Shown here: one piece after another, positions 43,148 through 51,626 of the stretch
Numbering within the stretch: the first letter of the stretch is position 1
Layout: each line of letters opens with the position of its first letter
Made by a program: the position numbers and the translations under genes
Notes under the pieces: model-generated
The model's database searches: none
Told to the model about the DNA's origin: nothing
What the model saw: only the letters and a program-made list of their open reading frames with translations
From: Pontibacter rufus
GTDB lineage: Bacteria; Bacteroidota; Bacteroidia; Cytophagales; Hymenobacteraceae
DNA: 64,000 nt
Assembly: GCF_015694705.1 (NCBI RefSeq)
Contig: NZ_JADQDR010000002.1
Span: 62,001-126,000 of the forward strand
Reading direction: 5' to 3'

Positions 43148-44524
43148 ATGGAGAAGAAGGAATTTCAGCGCATCCACCTGATTGCAATCGGCGGAAGCAT
43201 TATGCACAACCTGGCGCTGGCGCTACACGACAAGGGCCTGCACATCACCGGCTCCGACGACGAGATATTTGAGCCGGCCAGAAGCAGGCTGGCAGCAGCA
43301 GGCATATTACCAGCGCAGGAAGGCTGGTTCCCGGAGAAGCTGAATGCCGGTATAGATGCTGTGATACTCGGCATGCACGCCCGCCCCGACAACCCGGAGC
43401 TGCTGCGGGCACAGGAACTGGGCCTGCCAGTCTTTTCGTTTCCCGAATTTATTTATGAGCAGAGCCGCGATAAGCAGCGTATCGTAATTGGTGGCAGCCA
43501 TGGCAAAACCACCATCACCTCCATCATCCTGCATGTGCTGCAGTACCTGGGCCGCCCCTTCGATTATGCAGTAGGTGCGCAGTTGGAGGGCTTTGACAGG
43601 ATGGTGAAACTCTCTGACGATGCCCCCATCATTATCATAGAAGGCGACGAGTACCTCTCCGACCCTGTTAAGCGCGTGCCCAAGTTCCACCTTTATCATC
43701 ACCACATCGGTGTTATCAGCGGCATCAGCTGGGATCATATCAACGTGTTTCCGGACCCGGACATATACCGTGAGCAATTCCGTATTTTTGCCGAGATGAC
43801 ACCCAAAGCCGGCACACTCATCTATAACCAGGACGATGAGCAGGTATTGCTGGCAGCAGTTCCCCGCAACCCGGCTGATGTTGCCTATATCGGGTATACC
43901 GTGCACGACCATACCATCCGGAATGGCAAAACCATCCTGCATACCAAAAAGGACGACATAGAAATTCAGCTGTTCGGCGAACATAACCTGCGCAACATCA
44001 ATGCGGCCAAGGAGGTGTGCAAGAAGATAGGCGTAAAAGCACCTGACTTTTACGAAGCGCTCAAAACGTTTAAGGGCGCCGCCAAGCGTCTCGAGAAAAT
44101 GGGCGAAAGCGACAGTTCGGTTGCATTCCGCGATTTCGCTCATGCCCCGTCTAAAGTAAAAGCCACCACCGAAGCCGTAAAGGCACAGTACCCGCAGCGC
44201 GAACTGGTGGCCGTGCTGGAGCTGCACACTTTCAGCAGCCTGAACCGCAGCTTTCTGCCGCAATACGCGGGCTCCCTGGATAAAGCAGACGAGCCAATCG
44301 TATACTTCAATCCCAAAACCATTGCGCACAAACGCATGGAGATGCTGACGGAAACCGAGTTAAAGGAAGCTTTCCGGAACCCGCGCCTGCAGGTTTATAC
44401 CGACTCGGAGGCGCTGCAGCAGCACCTGACCAGCCGCAACTGGCAAAATGCCAACCTGCTGCTGATGAGCTCAGGCAATTACAACAACATCAACCTGGAG
44501 GCGCTCACCAGGGCGGTTCTTTAA
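43148..44524 (+). CDS. mpl: UDP-N-acetylmuramate:L-Ala-gamma-D-Glu-meso-DAP ligase
   Basis: Mur ligase that reattaches salvaged murein tripeptide to UDP-MurNAc in peptidoglycan recycling. It starts EKKEFQRIHLIAIGGSIMHNLALALHDKGLHITGSDDEI. The ATP loop is GGSHGKTTITS, followed by EGDEYLSDP and the FGEHNLRNINAA and RDFAHAPSKVKATTEAV motifs. The IHLIAIGGSIMHNLA start and the absence of a MurC-type GxGxxG pair favour Mpl over MurC. The ATG of MEKKEF is used; an upstream TTG frame lacks homology. Confidence 0.92.
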   Translation: MEKKEFQRIHLIAIGGSIMHNLALALHDKGLHITGSDDEIFEPARSRLAAAGILPAQEGWFPEKLNAGIDAVILGMHARPDNPELLRAQELGLPVFSFPEFIYEQSRDKQRIVIGGSHGKTTITSIILHVLQYLGRPFDYAVGAQLEGFDRMVKLSDDAPIIIIEGDEYLSDPVKRVPKFHLYHHHIGVISGISWDHINVFPDPDIYREQFRIFAEMTPKAGTLIYNQDDEQVLLAAVPRNPADVAYIGYTVHDHTIRNGKTILHTKKDDIEIQLFGEHNLRNINAAKEVCKKIGVKAPDFYEALKTFKGAAKRLEKMGESDSSVAFRDFAHAPSKVKATTEAVKAQYPQRELVAVLELHTFSSLNRSFLPQYAGSLDKADEPIVYFNPKTIAHKRMEMLTETELKEAFRNPRLQVYTDSEALQQHLTSRNWQNANLLLMSSGNYNNINLEALTRAVL

Positions 44525-44542
44525 CAATTTATACTTGCCGTT

Positions 44543-45349
44543 ATGAAATTAAACCTGAAGCGCCCCATCGTTTTCTTCGACCTGGAAACCACCGGCACCG
44601 ACATCTGCAAAGACCGCATCGTGGAAGTGAGCATGCTTAAAATACACCCGGACGGAACCGAGATCCTGAAAACGCGCCGCATTCACCCCACCATCCCTAT
44701 ACCTTTAGAGTCGAGCCTGATACACAGGATTTATGATGAAGATATAGCGGATGCGCCGACGTTTAAGCAGGTGGCCCGCGAGCTGGAGCAGTTTCTGAAA
44801 GGCTGCGACCTGGGCGGCTATAATCTGCTGCGCTTCGACATTCCGTTGCTGGCCGAGGAATTTCTGCGCTGCGACATCGATTTTGACATCGAGAACAGGA
44901 ACATTGTAGATGCCTGCAAGATTTTCCATATGATGGAGCAACGCACTTTATCCGCCGCGTACAAGTTTTACTGTGATAAAAAGCTGGAGAATGCCCACAG
45001 CGCTGAGGCTGACACGGTGGCCTCTTACCACATTTTGATGGGCCAGTTGGACCGCTATCAAAACAGTGTGATTGAGTCATCGGAAGGTGTAAAAGATTAT
45101 CCGATCCAGAATGACATGGCCGTGCTGCACAAATTCACTGTACAGAAAACTGCCGACCTGTCGGGCCGCATTGTGTACAACACCACCGGGCAGGAAGTTT
45201 TTAATTTTGGCAAGTATAAAAATGTGCCGGTAGAAGAGGTATTAACCAAAGAGCCCAGCTACTACGACTGGATGATGAAAGGCGATTTCCCGCTTCATAC
45301 CAAAAAGGTACTCACACGCATCCGGTTAAGGAAAATGCAATTGTTGTAA
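44543..45349 (+). CDS. DnaQ/ExoX-like 3'-5' exonuclease
   Basis: 268 residues of the DEDDh exonuclease fold: FFDLETTGTDICKDRIVEVS (Exo I, D and E), DLGGYNLLRFDIPLL (Exo II, D) and HSAEADTVASYHIL (Exo III, H and D). The C-terminal FGKYKNVPVEEV...YYDWMMKGDFP segment is the extension seen in ExoX-like and DUF3820-type proteins. It likely trims single-stranded DNA or works in proofreading. It follows mpl by 18 bp on the same strand and ends in a strong hairpin. Confidence 0.88.
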   Translation: MKLNLKRPIVFFDLETTGTDICKDRIVEVSMLKIHPDGTEILKTRRIHPTIPIPLESSLIHRIYDEDIADAPTFKQVARELEQFLKGCDLGGYNLLRFDIPLLAEEFLRCDIDFDIENRNIVDACKIFHMMEQRTLSAAYKFYCDKKLENAHSAEADTVASYHILMGQLDRYQNSVIESSEGVKDYPIQNDMAVLHKFTVQKTADLSGRIVYNTTGQEVFNFGKYKNVPVEEVLTKEPSYYDWMMKGDFPLHTKKVLTRIRLRKMQLL

Positions 45350-45400
45350 GTTCGTCGAAGGATACCGCATCTTCAGCATTGGCTGTGATGCAGAGACGCA

Positions 45401-45457
45401 AAGTATAAGTATAAAAGGCCGACAGGTATATCCTGTCGGCCTTTTATACTTATACTT
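45401..45457. terminator. Bidirectional terminator built from TATACTT repeats
   Basis: A perfect 26-bp stem with loop TATAT. Each arm begins or ends with two tandem copies of the AAGTATA/TATACTT heptamer around AAAAGGCCGACAGG. Confidence 0.88.
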
Positions 45458-45556
45458 GCAGATAAATAAAACTAAACCTCCGCAATGCGCATCCATAAAT
45501 CTGATAATGAGTGCAACTGCGGCTAAAAATGCCTGCAGGCATAAACCCGGGTTTGG

Positions 45557-46354
45557 TTAACGTGCCTTGTAGTATTTCAGGGCTTCGGGCATAAAGTTTT
45601 TCAGATCGTTTATGCGGGTAGCGGAACTGGGGTGCGTTGAGAGTAACTCAGGTGGCTCCTGGCCGCCTCCACTCTCCTGCATCCGCTCCCAGAACGGAAT
45701 GGCGGCACGCGGATCGTAACCAGCCATGGCCATAAACACGAGGCCCAGTTTATCCGCCTCCGACTCCTGCGTGCGGTTATACTTCAGCAAACCCAGTTGC
45801 GAGCCTACACCATAGGCTGCCAGCAGCAGGTTAGCGGCAGCGCCCGGCTCCGAACCTGCCAGCGCCGAGAGGGTCTGCCCGCCAAATTGCTGCGCCAGCA
45901 TCTGGCTCATACGTTCGTTACCGTGTTTGGCAATGGCATGGGCAATCTCGTGGCCCATTACCACCGCCAGGGCTGTTTCGTTTTGCGCCACCGGTAGCAG
46001 GCCTGTGTATACCACGGTTTTACCACCAGCCATGGCAAAAGCGTTTACCTGATCGTCCTGCACCAGGTTAAACTCCCAGTCAAAGCCGGCCAGCTCATCC
46101 GACATATTGTTGGCGGCCATGTACTCTTCCACCGCTTTTTCGATGCGTTGCCCTACGCGCTTCACCATCGCGGTGGCCTGCGCGTCTCTGGATAATTTAT
46201 TTTCACTCAGAAACTGATCGTAGGCAGCATAACTCTGCTGCTGCATTTCTGCATCCGATACCAGGCTCAGCTGTCGTCGCCCTGTCAGCGGCACCGTGGA
46301 ACAGCCGGCAAGTATGACAGCGGCTAGGGAAAAAGATAATATTTTTTTATACAT
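45557..46354 (-). CDS. M48-family zinc metallopeptidase lipoprotein
   Basis: 265 residues with a lipobox (VILAGC, Cys18) and an M48 domain. The zinc motif HEIAH is at residues 135-139 (VVMGHEIAHAIAKHG), the third ligand Glu lies in QESEADKLGLVFMAMAGYDPRAA, and LLSTHPSSATRI closes the family pattern. It resembles YggG/LoiP-type proteases that act in envelope quality control. Start set at MYKKILSFSL because it gives the lipoprotein leader; the frame upstream lacks family similarity. Confidence 0.9.
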   Translation of the reverse strand: MYKKILSFSLAAVILAGCSTVPLTGRRQLSLVSDAEMQQQSYAAYDQFLSENKLSRDAQATAMVKRVGQRIEKAVEEYMAANNMSDELAGFDWEFNLVQDDQVNAFAMAGGKTVVYTGLLPVAQNETALAVVMGHEIAHAIAKHGNERMSQMLAQQFGGQTLSALAGSEPGAAANLLLAAYGVGSQLGLLKYNRTQESEADKLGLVFMAMAGYDPRAAIPFWERMQESGGGQEPPELLSTHPSSATRINDLKNFMPEALKYYKAR

Positions 46355-46718
46355 AACTTTAAGATTTAAATGGCTTTGGAACCTGGAATTCAAATTTTGA
46401 ACCAAATTTCGGATAAGCCAGCTTTTACGGAACATTAAATTAAAAACGCTATACTTGTGGAGCCCGAAAATTATTTTCTGCTCCTTTTCAGCCACTCGCA
46501 AAAAGGCAGTCGGTGTGCTCCGTATACGATAAAAAGTAAATAAAATGTTATTGGCACCGCTTGCAGCAATAATTAAGGCGTCTGGCTGTTAAAACTTACA
46601 GCCGGTGGCAAGTATACCTGTTAGATTTATGGCATTCGCGTGCAGGCTTTCTGATATTTTACTGGCGCCGCAACATTAGAAATCCTATTTTTGACTATCT
46701 GAACTGTACAACACCTTT
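46355..46718. other. Divergent spacer
   Basis: No gene. It contains a GGCTG/CAGCC hairpin around 46580 and two AAGTATA heptamers. The FAH-gene promoter element lies at its end. Confidence 0.5.
46686..46693 (+). promoter_or_regulatory. TAnnTTTG promoter element of the FAH gene
   Basis: TATTTTTG matches the Bacteroidota -7 element, 26 bases before the start codon. The -33 element is not clear. Confidence 0.55.
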
Positions 46719-47330
46719 ATGAAAATATTAGCTATCGGCCGCAATTACGCCGAACATATTGCTGAACTGAAAAACGAAGTGCCTGATGAACCTGTCATTT
46801 TCCTGAAGCCGGACACAGCCATACTTCGCCACAACGAGCCATTTTACTACCCGGATTACACCCAGGACATCCACCATGAAGTAGAATTAACCCTGCGCAT
46901 CAGCCGCGAAGGTAAGGACATTGATAAGAAGTTTGCCCACAAATACTACGATGCGCTGGGGCTTGGCATTGACTTTACCGCACGCGACTTGCAGTCGAAA
47001 GCCAAGGCAAAGGGATTGCCCTGGGCACTGGCCAAAGGTTTTAACGGCTCTGCTCCTATATCAGAGTTTCTGCCGCTGGACCAGTTCCCGGACCTGCACA
47101 ACATCAATTTCCGGCTGGATGTGAATGGCGACACCAGGCAAAAAGGCAACTCCGGCATGATGCTGAACACGTTTGATGATATTATCGCCTATATTTCGCG
47201 GTTCATCACGCTGAAAACGGGTGATATTATTTTTACCGGAACTCCCGAGGGCGTAGGGCCGGTTAAAATAGGAGACAGATTGGAAGGGTATGTGGAAGAT
47301 AAAAAATTACTTGGCTTTGAAATTAAATAA
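46719..47330 (+). CDS. Fumarylacetoacetate-hydrolase family protein
   Basis: 203 residues of the FAH fold: KILAIGRNYAEHIAEL, EPVIFLKPDTAIL, the metal-binding HHEVELTLRI (E-x-E type), GIDFTARDLQSKAKAKGLPWALAKGFNGSAPIS and FTGTPEGVGPVKIGD. Members cleave or decarboxylate 2-oxo acids with magnesium. The short single-domain form is like YcgM/FAHD1-type acylpyruvate hydrolases or oxaloacetate decarboxylases. Its 3' end overlaps the M23 gene by about 40 bp. Confidence 0.9.
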   Translation: MKILAIGRNYAEHIAELKNEVPDEPVIFLKPDTAILRHNEPFYYPDYTQDIHHEVELTLRISREGKDIDKKFAHKYYDALGLGIDFTARDLQSKAKAKGLPWALAKGFNGSAPISEFLPLDQFPDLHNINFRLDVNGDTRQKGNSGMMLNTFDDIIAYISRFITLKTGDIIFTGTPEGVGPVKIGDRLEGYVEDKKLLGFEIK

Positions 47331-49254
47331 GCGCTTAGCATTCGTTATACTTGGTACATTTACCAGCCTTGGCCTGCAGGCCCAAAACGGGACGCAGGTT
47401 ATCAAAACAAAAACCGAAAAGACCAGCCCTGCTCCTGCAGCTGATTATTTTCTGTTCCCGATTAAGCCCGGCGAACGCAATTACCTGTCCGGCACCATGG
47501 GCGAGATACGCTCCAACCACTTCCATGGTGGTCTCGACATCAAAACCGATCAGCGCATAGGCCTGGAAGTACATGCTGCCGCCGACGGTTATATTTCCCG
47601 GGTAGACGTATCTACCTACGGCTACGGCAACCACATTTATATTACGCATCCCAATGGGCTGGTGACCACCTACGGCCACCTCTCCGCCTTCGCCGAGCCG
47701 CTGAATGCTTATGTGCTGCAGAATCAGTATGACAAGCAGGCTTTTGACGTAAAGCTCTTTCCCAAGCCGGGCCAGTTCCCGGTTAAGCGCGGCGATGTGA
47801 TTGGCCTTTCCGGCAACACCGGCGGATCCGGCGGCCCGCACCTGCACTTCGAAATCCGTGATGAGCAGGATCGCCTGTACAATCCGCTGCAATACCAGTT
47901 TAAGGAGATTCTGGACACGACGCCGCCGGATATTTATACTTTGGCCATTCAGCCACTCGACATTCACAGCCGCGTGAACAAGGTGTTTGGCCGCGCGGAG
48001 TTTAAGCCGGTTAAAAGTGGCGGCAGCTATACTTTGCCCGATACCGTTTACGCCAACGGGTTGCTGGGTCTGGAACTGCAAACGACCGACCGGCTCGATG
48101 GCGCCTCCAACAAAAATGGCACGCAGGAGGTAATCGTATACGTAAATGGCAGGCAGGTTTATGAGCACTACATCGACCAGGTGCCGTTCGAGCTGTCGCG
48201 CCAGGTATCACAGCACATCGACTATGACATATACAAGCGCTACGGCCGCACCTTCCAGAAAACCTACGTGGACAATGGCAATGACCTGCCGCTGTATGAT
48301 GCTCCCGGCAAACGCCAGGGCCGTATTTCCGTTCAGCCGGACTCTGTATACGAGGTAAAACTGGTAGCGAAAGATTCTTACGACAACACCTCCACGTTGA
48401 ACTTTGTGGTGAAAGGCCGGGAACCTGCGTTTTACAAAACGCTGGCCAAAAGCGTGAAAAAACCCGACGTAAGCTACAATATCATCGGCAATATTTTAAA
48501 AGTGAGCGCCACCGATACCAGCGTAACGCCACGCAACGTGGAGCTGTTTATGGATGGCAAAGCCGTTCAGCTGGCGCCCAGTTATATGGACAACTCCGCG
48601 TCTGTGCTGCTTTACGACCTGCGCGGCGGCCTTCCGGACTCACTTGGTTTCTGCGGCGAGGTAATAGATTTTAATTTCCAGCGGATGGTGCCGCCGGGAC
48701 AGGAAATTACCTTCTCGAATGATTACGTGCGCCTCGTTTTTGGCAAGCAGACGCTTTACGATACCTTATACTTACAGACGCGCAAAGACGGCGATGTATA
48801 CACCATCGGCGATTATTTCACGCCCCTGCTCAAAGCCATAACGGCCACGATTACGCCCGACAAGCAACCGGCAGATAAGTCGAAGGCTGCCGTATACTTC
48901 CTCGGTCTGGGTCGTGGGCGCGGTTATACCGGCGGCACCTGGAACGGCAACGCCATTACGTTTACTACCCGCAACATGGGTAAGTTTAAGGTACTGGAAG
49001 ACGTGCAGGAACCAAAAATAAAGCTCCTGAGCAAAAGCAAAAATCAGGTAAAGTTTAAGATCTGGGATGATTTATCCGGCATCAGCTCTTTTAACGCTTG
49101 GGTAGACGGCAAATGGGTGCTGATGAAGTATGAGCACAAAAATGCCACCATCTGGACTGAGAAACTTGATGACAGTGCCCCGCTGTCGGGGAAGTTTGTC
49201 CTGAAAGTGAAGGACAATGCCGGCAACGAAGCGACCTATACGACTACAATTTAA
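47290..49254 (+). CDS. M23-family murein peptidase, secreted
   Basis: A large secreted endopeptidase with an N-terminal LytM/M23 domain: NHFHGGLDI supplies the first His and Asp zinc ligands near residue 80, and GPHLHFEI the H-x-H near 190. It cuts peptidoglycan crosslinks. About 440 further residues are beta-rich (Ig-like in places, VYEVKLVAKDSYDNTS; SGKFVLKVKDNAGNEATY) and likely bind the wall or another protein. The ATG at 47290 overlaps the FAH gene; a start at an internal TTG would give a cleaner signal peptide (LNKRLAFVILGTFTSLGLQAQ-like), so the true start is uncertain. Confidence 0.87.
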   Translation: MWKIKNYLALKLNKRLAFVILGTFTSLGLQAQNGTQVIKTKTEKTSPAPAADYFLFPIKPGERNYLSGTMGEIRSNHFHGGLDIKTDQRIGLEVHAAADGYISRVDVSTYGYGNHIYITHPNGLVTTYGHLSAFAEPLNAYVLQNQYDKQAFDVKLFPKPGQFPVKRGDVIGLSGNTGGSGGPHLHFEIRDEQDRLYNPLQYQFKEILDTTPPDIYTLAIQPLDIHSRVNKVFGRAEFKPVKSGGSYTLPDTVYANGLLGLELQTTDRLDGASNKNGTQEVIVYVNGRQVYEHYIDQVPFELSRQVSQHIDYDIYKRYGRTFQKTYVDNGNDLPLYDAPGKRQGRISVQPDSVYEVKLVAKDSYDNTSTLNFVVKGREPAFYKTLAKSVKKPDVSYNIIGNILKVSATDTSVTPRNVELFMDGKAVQLAPSYMDNSASVLLYDLRGGLPDSLGFCGEVIDFNFQRMVPPGQEITFSNDYVRLVFGKQTLYDTLYLQTRKDGDVYTIGDYFTPLLKAITATITPDKQPADKSKAAVYFLGLGRGRGYTGGTWNGNAITFTTRNMGKFKVLEDVQEPKIKLLSKSKNQVKFKIWDDLSGISSFNAWVDGKWVLMKYEHKNATIWTEKLDDSAPLSGKFVLKVKDNAGNEATYTTTI

Positions 49255-49393
49255 AAGACGTATCTCGTAGCACGTATCAGGTATCACGATTTGACTTGTC
49301 ATACTTAGATCTACAGATAAAGTCGTGCTACGTGTGTCGTGATACGTGATACGCACAAGATCTTGCATCCCTTTAGTTATACTTGATAAACCC
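49255..49393. repeat. Palindromic spacer of TATCACG/CGTAGCACG words
   Basis: CGTAGCACG (49266-49274) pairs with CGTGCTACG (49324-49332), and GTATCACGA (49281-49289) with TCGTGATAC (49337-49345). The same short words recur several times, so alternative foldings are possible. No gene. Confidence 0.65.
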
Positions 49394-49849
49394 ATGGAAC
49401 TGAACATCGGCGACAAAGCCCCGGATTTTTCGGGAAAGGACCAGAACGACCATACCGTAAAACTAAGCGACTACCTCGGTAAAAAAGTAATTTTATACTT
49501 CTACCCCAAGGACGATACTTCCGGCTGCACCTCACAGGCCTGTAACCTGCGCGACAATTACAGCGACCTTCAGAAAGAAGGCTACGAAGTAATTGGCGTA
49601 AGTATCGACAGCGGGAAATCGCACCAGAAGTTTATCAGCAAGTATGATTTGCCTTTTACCCTGCTGGCAGATACCGATAAGCAGATTGTGGAGCAGTACG
49701 GTGTGTGGCAGGAAAAATCGATGTATGGCCGCAAATACATGGGCACCATGCGCTATACCTTCGTTATCGATGAAGAAGGCGTGATACAGGACATCATCAC
49801 CAAGGTGAAAACCAGCGAACACACCGGCCAGATTCTGAAAAAAGCATAA
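49394..49849 (+). CDS. bcp: Thiol peroxidase of the BCP/PrxQ type
   Basis: 151-residue peroxiredoxin: GDKAPDFSGKDQNDHTVKLSDYLGKKVILYFYPKDDTSGCTSQAC holds the peroxidatic Cys (SGC) with the second Cys five residues on, the PrxQ pattern. It reduces peroxides with thioredoxin. GTMRYTFVIDEEG at the C-terminus is typical. Start is the ATG of MELNIGDKAP; the open frame upstream is not conserved. A single gene after a palindromic spacer. Confidence 0.94.
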   Translation: MELNIGDKAPDFSGKDQNDHTVKLSDYLGKKVILYFYPKDDTSGCTSQACNLRDNYSDLQKEGYEVIGVSIDSGKSHQKFISKYDLPFTLLADTDKQIVEQYGVWQEKSMYGRKYMGTMRYTFVIDEEGVIQDIITKVKTSEHTGQILKKA

Positions 49850-49973
49850 GTAGCACAGTCGCCTGACGGGCGGCTGTGCTACTTATCTCATTCGGTAACA
49901 ACAGCAAGTATAAAAAAATTTCATACCCTCACAGGAATGATGTACATTAGCCGGTTAACAGGAAAGTATACTT

Positions 49974-50192
49974 ATGAGAGCAATCGAATTTCAAACGCGG
50001 CTAAAAGATAATCAAATCCTGATACCTGATAAAATTCAGTCTCAGCTTAAAGGTGCAAGCGATAAGGACATCAGAGTGATGATTTTAATAGATGATACTG
50101 ATACCGATGAGGAACAAATGTTTAGTAATATGAACAGAGAGCAATTTCTAAAAGGATATGCTGCATCGGATTCAATCTATGACACTTACTAA
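49974..50192 (+). CDS. Small antitoxin-like protein beside MazF
   Basis: 72 residues, acidic, with an N-terminal basic/beta part (EFQTRLKDNQILIPDKI) and a DDTDTDEEQ acidic middle. It precedes the toxin gene by 3 bp, the usual antitoxin position in MazEF/PemIK operons. The sequence itself is not a clear AbrB, RHH or Phd type; function is inferred from the neighbour. The gene begins right after an AAGTATACTT palindrome. Confidence 0.6.
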   Translation: MRAIEFQTRLKDNQILIPDKIQSQLKGASDKDIRVMILIDDTDTDEEQMFSNMNREQFLKGYAASDSIYDTY

Positions 50193-50195
50193 AGC

Positions 50196-50519
50196 ATGAA
50201 TACACTTGAGGCTGGAGATATTGTCTTGTTAAAATTCCCTTATACAGACGGGCAATCTTACAAAAGAAGGCCAGCATTGCTACTACACAACTCTGATGAC
50301 GAAGATATTATAGTTTGCCGCATCACCAGTAAAATTTATGAAAGTGATTTTGATATTCTGATCAGGGAATGGGAACAGATGGGCCTAAAACTCCCCTCTG
50401 TTATCAGAGTTCATAAAATTGCTACACTTGAAAAATCTTTAGTTGAATTAGTAATAGGCAAAATTGATAGTAGCACAAGAAAGACTGTAAAAGAGAAATT
50501 CGATTTACTCATAAATTAA
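50196..50519 (+). CDS. MazF/PemK-family toxin
   Basis: 107 residues: GDIVLLKFPYTDGQSYKRRPALLL is the N-terminal MazF signature, in which GD-I/V...FPYTD and the RPALLL strand form the RNA-binding SH3-like barrel. It is a predicted sequence-specific mRNA endonuclease. The cognate antitoxin is the small gene 3 bp upstream. Unlike the higBA pair this system is not next to an attC-like site. Confidence 0.85.
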   Translation: MNTLEAGDIVLLKFPYTDGQSYKRRPALLLHNSDDEDIIVCRITSKIYESDFDILIREWEQMGLKLPSVIRVHKIATLEKSLVELVIGKIDSSTRKTVKEKFDLLIN

Positions 50520-50691
50520 AAAGGCACCTACAACCAGAAACAAATAACAAGTAGGCAGCGAAAAGAGCAAGATTGACATACAAAAATAAAAGCATAGAGC
50601 AACTTTATGAAAGTATCTTTACCTGCTCCTAAAGCCATACATGCGTAACAACTATTAAACAAATTAGCCTCAACCCTTAACATAAAACAAC

Positions 50692-51552
50692 GTGGAAAAC
50701 CCATACAACAAGAGCATCGACGAACTGAAGCAGGTGGCCGCACAAGTGCGCCGCGACATTGTACGCATGGTACATGCCGTTAACTCCGGCCACCCGGGCG
50801 GTTCGCTTGGCTGCACCGACTATTTCGTGTCGCTATACTTTAAAGTGATGAACTATAGCACTGATTTTACCATAGAGGGCAAGGGCGAAGACCTGTTCTT
50901 CCTGTCTAACGGCCACATCTCGCCGGTCTGGTACAGCACGCTAGCGCGCGCCGGCTTCTTTGATCCAAAAGAGCTGGCTACCTTCCGCAAGCTGAACTCT
51001 AGGCTGCAGGGCCACCCGGCTACTGAAGAGGGTTTGCCAGGCATCCGTATAGCCTCCGGTTCATTGGGCCAGGGATTGTCTGTTGCTACAGGCGCGGCAC
51101 AAGCCAAAAAGCTCAACAACGACGACAGCCTGGTGTATGTGCTGATGGGCGACGGAGAACTGGAAGAAGGCCAGATTTGGGAAGCTGCCATTTATGCGCC
51201 TCACCATAAAATAGATAACCTGATTGCCACCGTAGACCGGAACCACCAGCAGATAGACGGCTCCACAGATGAAGTAGGCGGCCTGGGTGACCTGCATGCC
51301 AAGTTTGAGGCCTTCGGATGGCATGTGCTGGAAACGGAAGGCAATAACTTTAAGCAACTACTCGCCACGCTGGATGAAGCCAAAGCTGCCACCGGCAAAG
51401 GCAAGCCGGTAATGATACTGATGCACACAGAAATGGGCTTCGGGGTGGACTTTATGATGGGCTCGCACAAATGGCACGGCGTAGCGCCAAACGACGAGCA
51501 GCTGGAAAAAGCACTGCAGCAACTGGCCGTTAACGAAGCCGCGGACTACTAA
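50692..51552 (+). CDS. Transketolase, N-terminal subunit
   Basis: 286 residues of the split transketolase: KQVAAQVRRDIVRMVHAVNSGHPGGSLGCTDYFVSLYF, then GHISPVWYSTLARAG, the GSLGQGLSVATGAA segment and the thiamine-pyrophosphate motif LMGDGELEEGQIWEA (G-D-G...). It moves two-carbon units in the pentose phosphate pathway with the C-terminal subunit encoded 1.5 kb downstream. GTG at 50692 is the start; no ATG is available at the conserved beginning. A von Willebrand A gene lies between the two halves. Confidence 0.93.
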   Translation: MENPYNKSIDELKQVAAQVRRDIVRMVHAVNSGHPGGSLGCTDYFVSLYFKVMNYSTDFTIEGKGEDLFFLSNGHISPVWYSTLARAGFFDPKELATFRKLNSRLQGHPATEEGLPGIRIASGSLGQGLSVATGAAQAKKLNNDDSLVYVLMGDGELEEGQIWEAAIYAPHHKIDNLIATVDRNHQQIDGSTDEVGGLGDLHAKFEAFGWHVLETEGNNFKQLLATLDEAKAATGKGKPVMILMHTEMGFGVDFMMGSHKWHGVAPNDEQLEKALQQLAVNEAADY

Positions 51553-51626
51553 TTTATCGTTGTTCATTGCTGGTTATTCGTTTTTCGATTAACAAATAAC
51601 GAACAACCAACAACGGATTCCCGGCT
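51553..51626. repeat. Palindromic spacer of CGTTGTT words
   Basis: CGTTGTT (51559-51565) pairs with AACAACG (51609-51615); a GGTTATTCGTT-like arm pairs with AACGAACAACC. Same style as the spacers after the M23 and second transketolase genes. Confidence 0.55.
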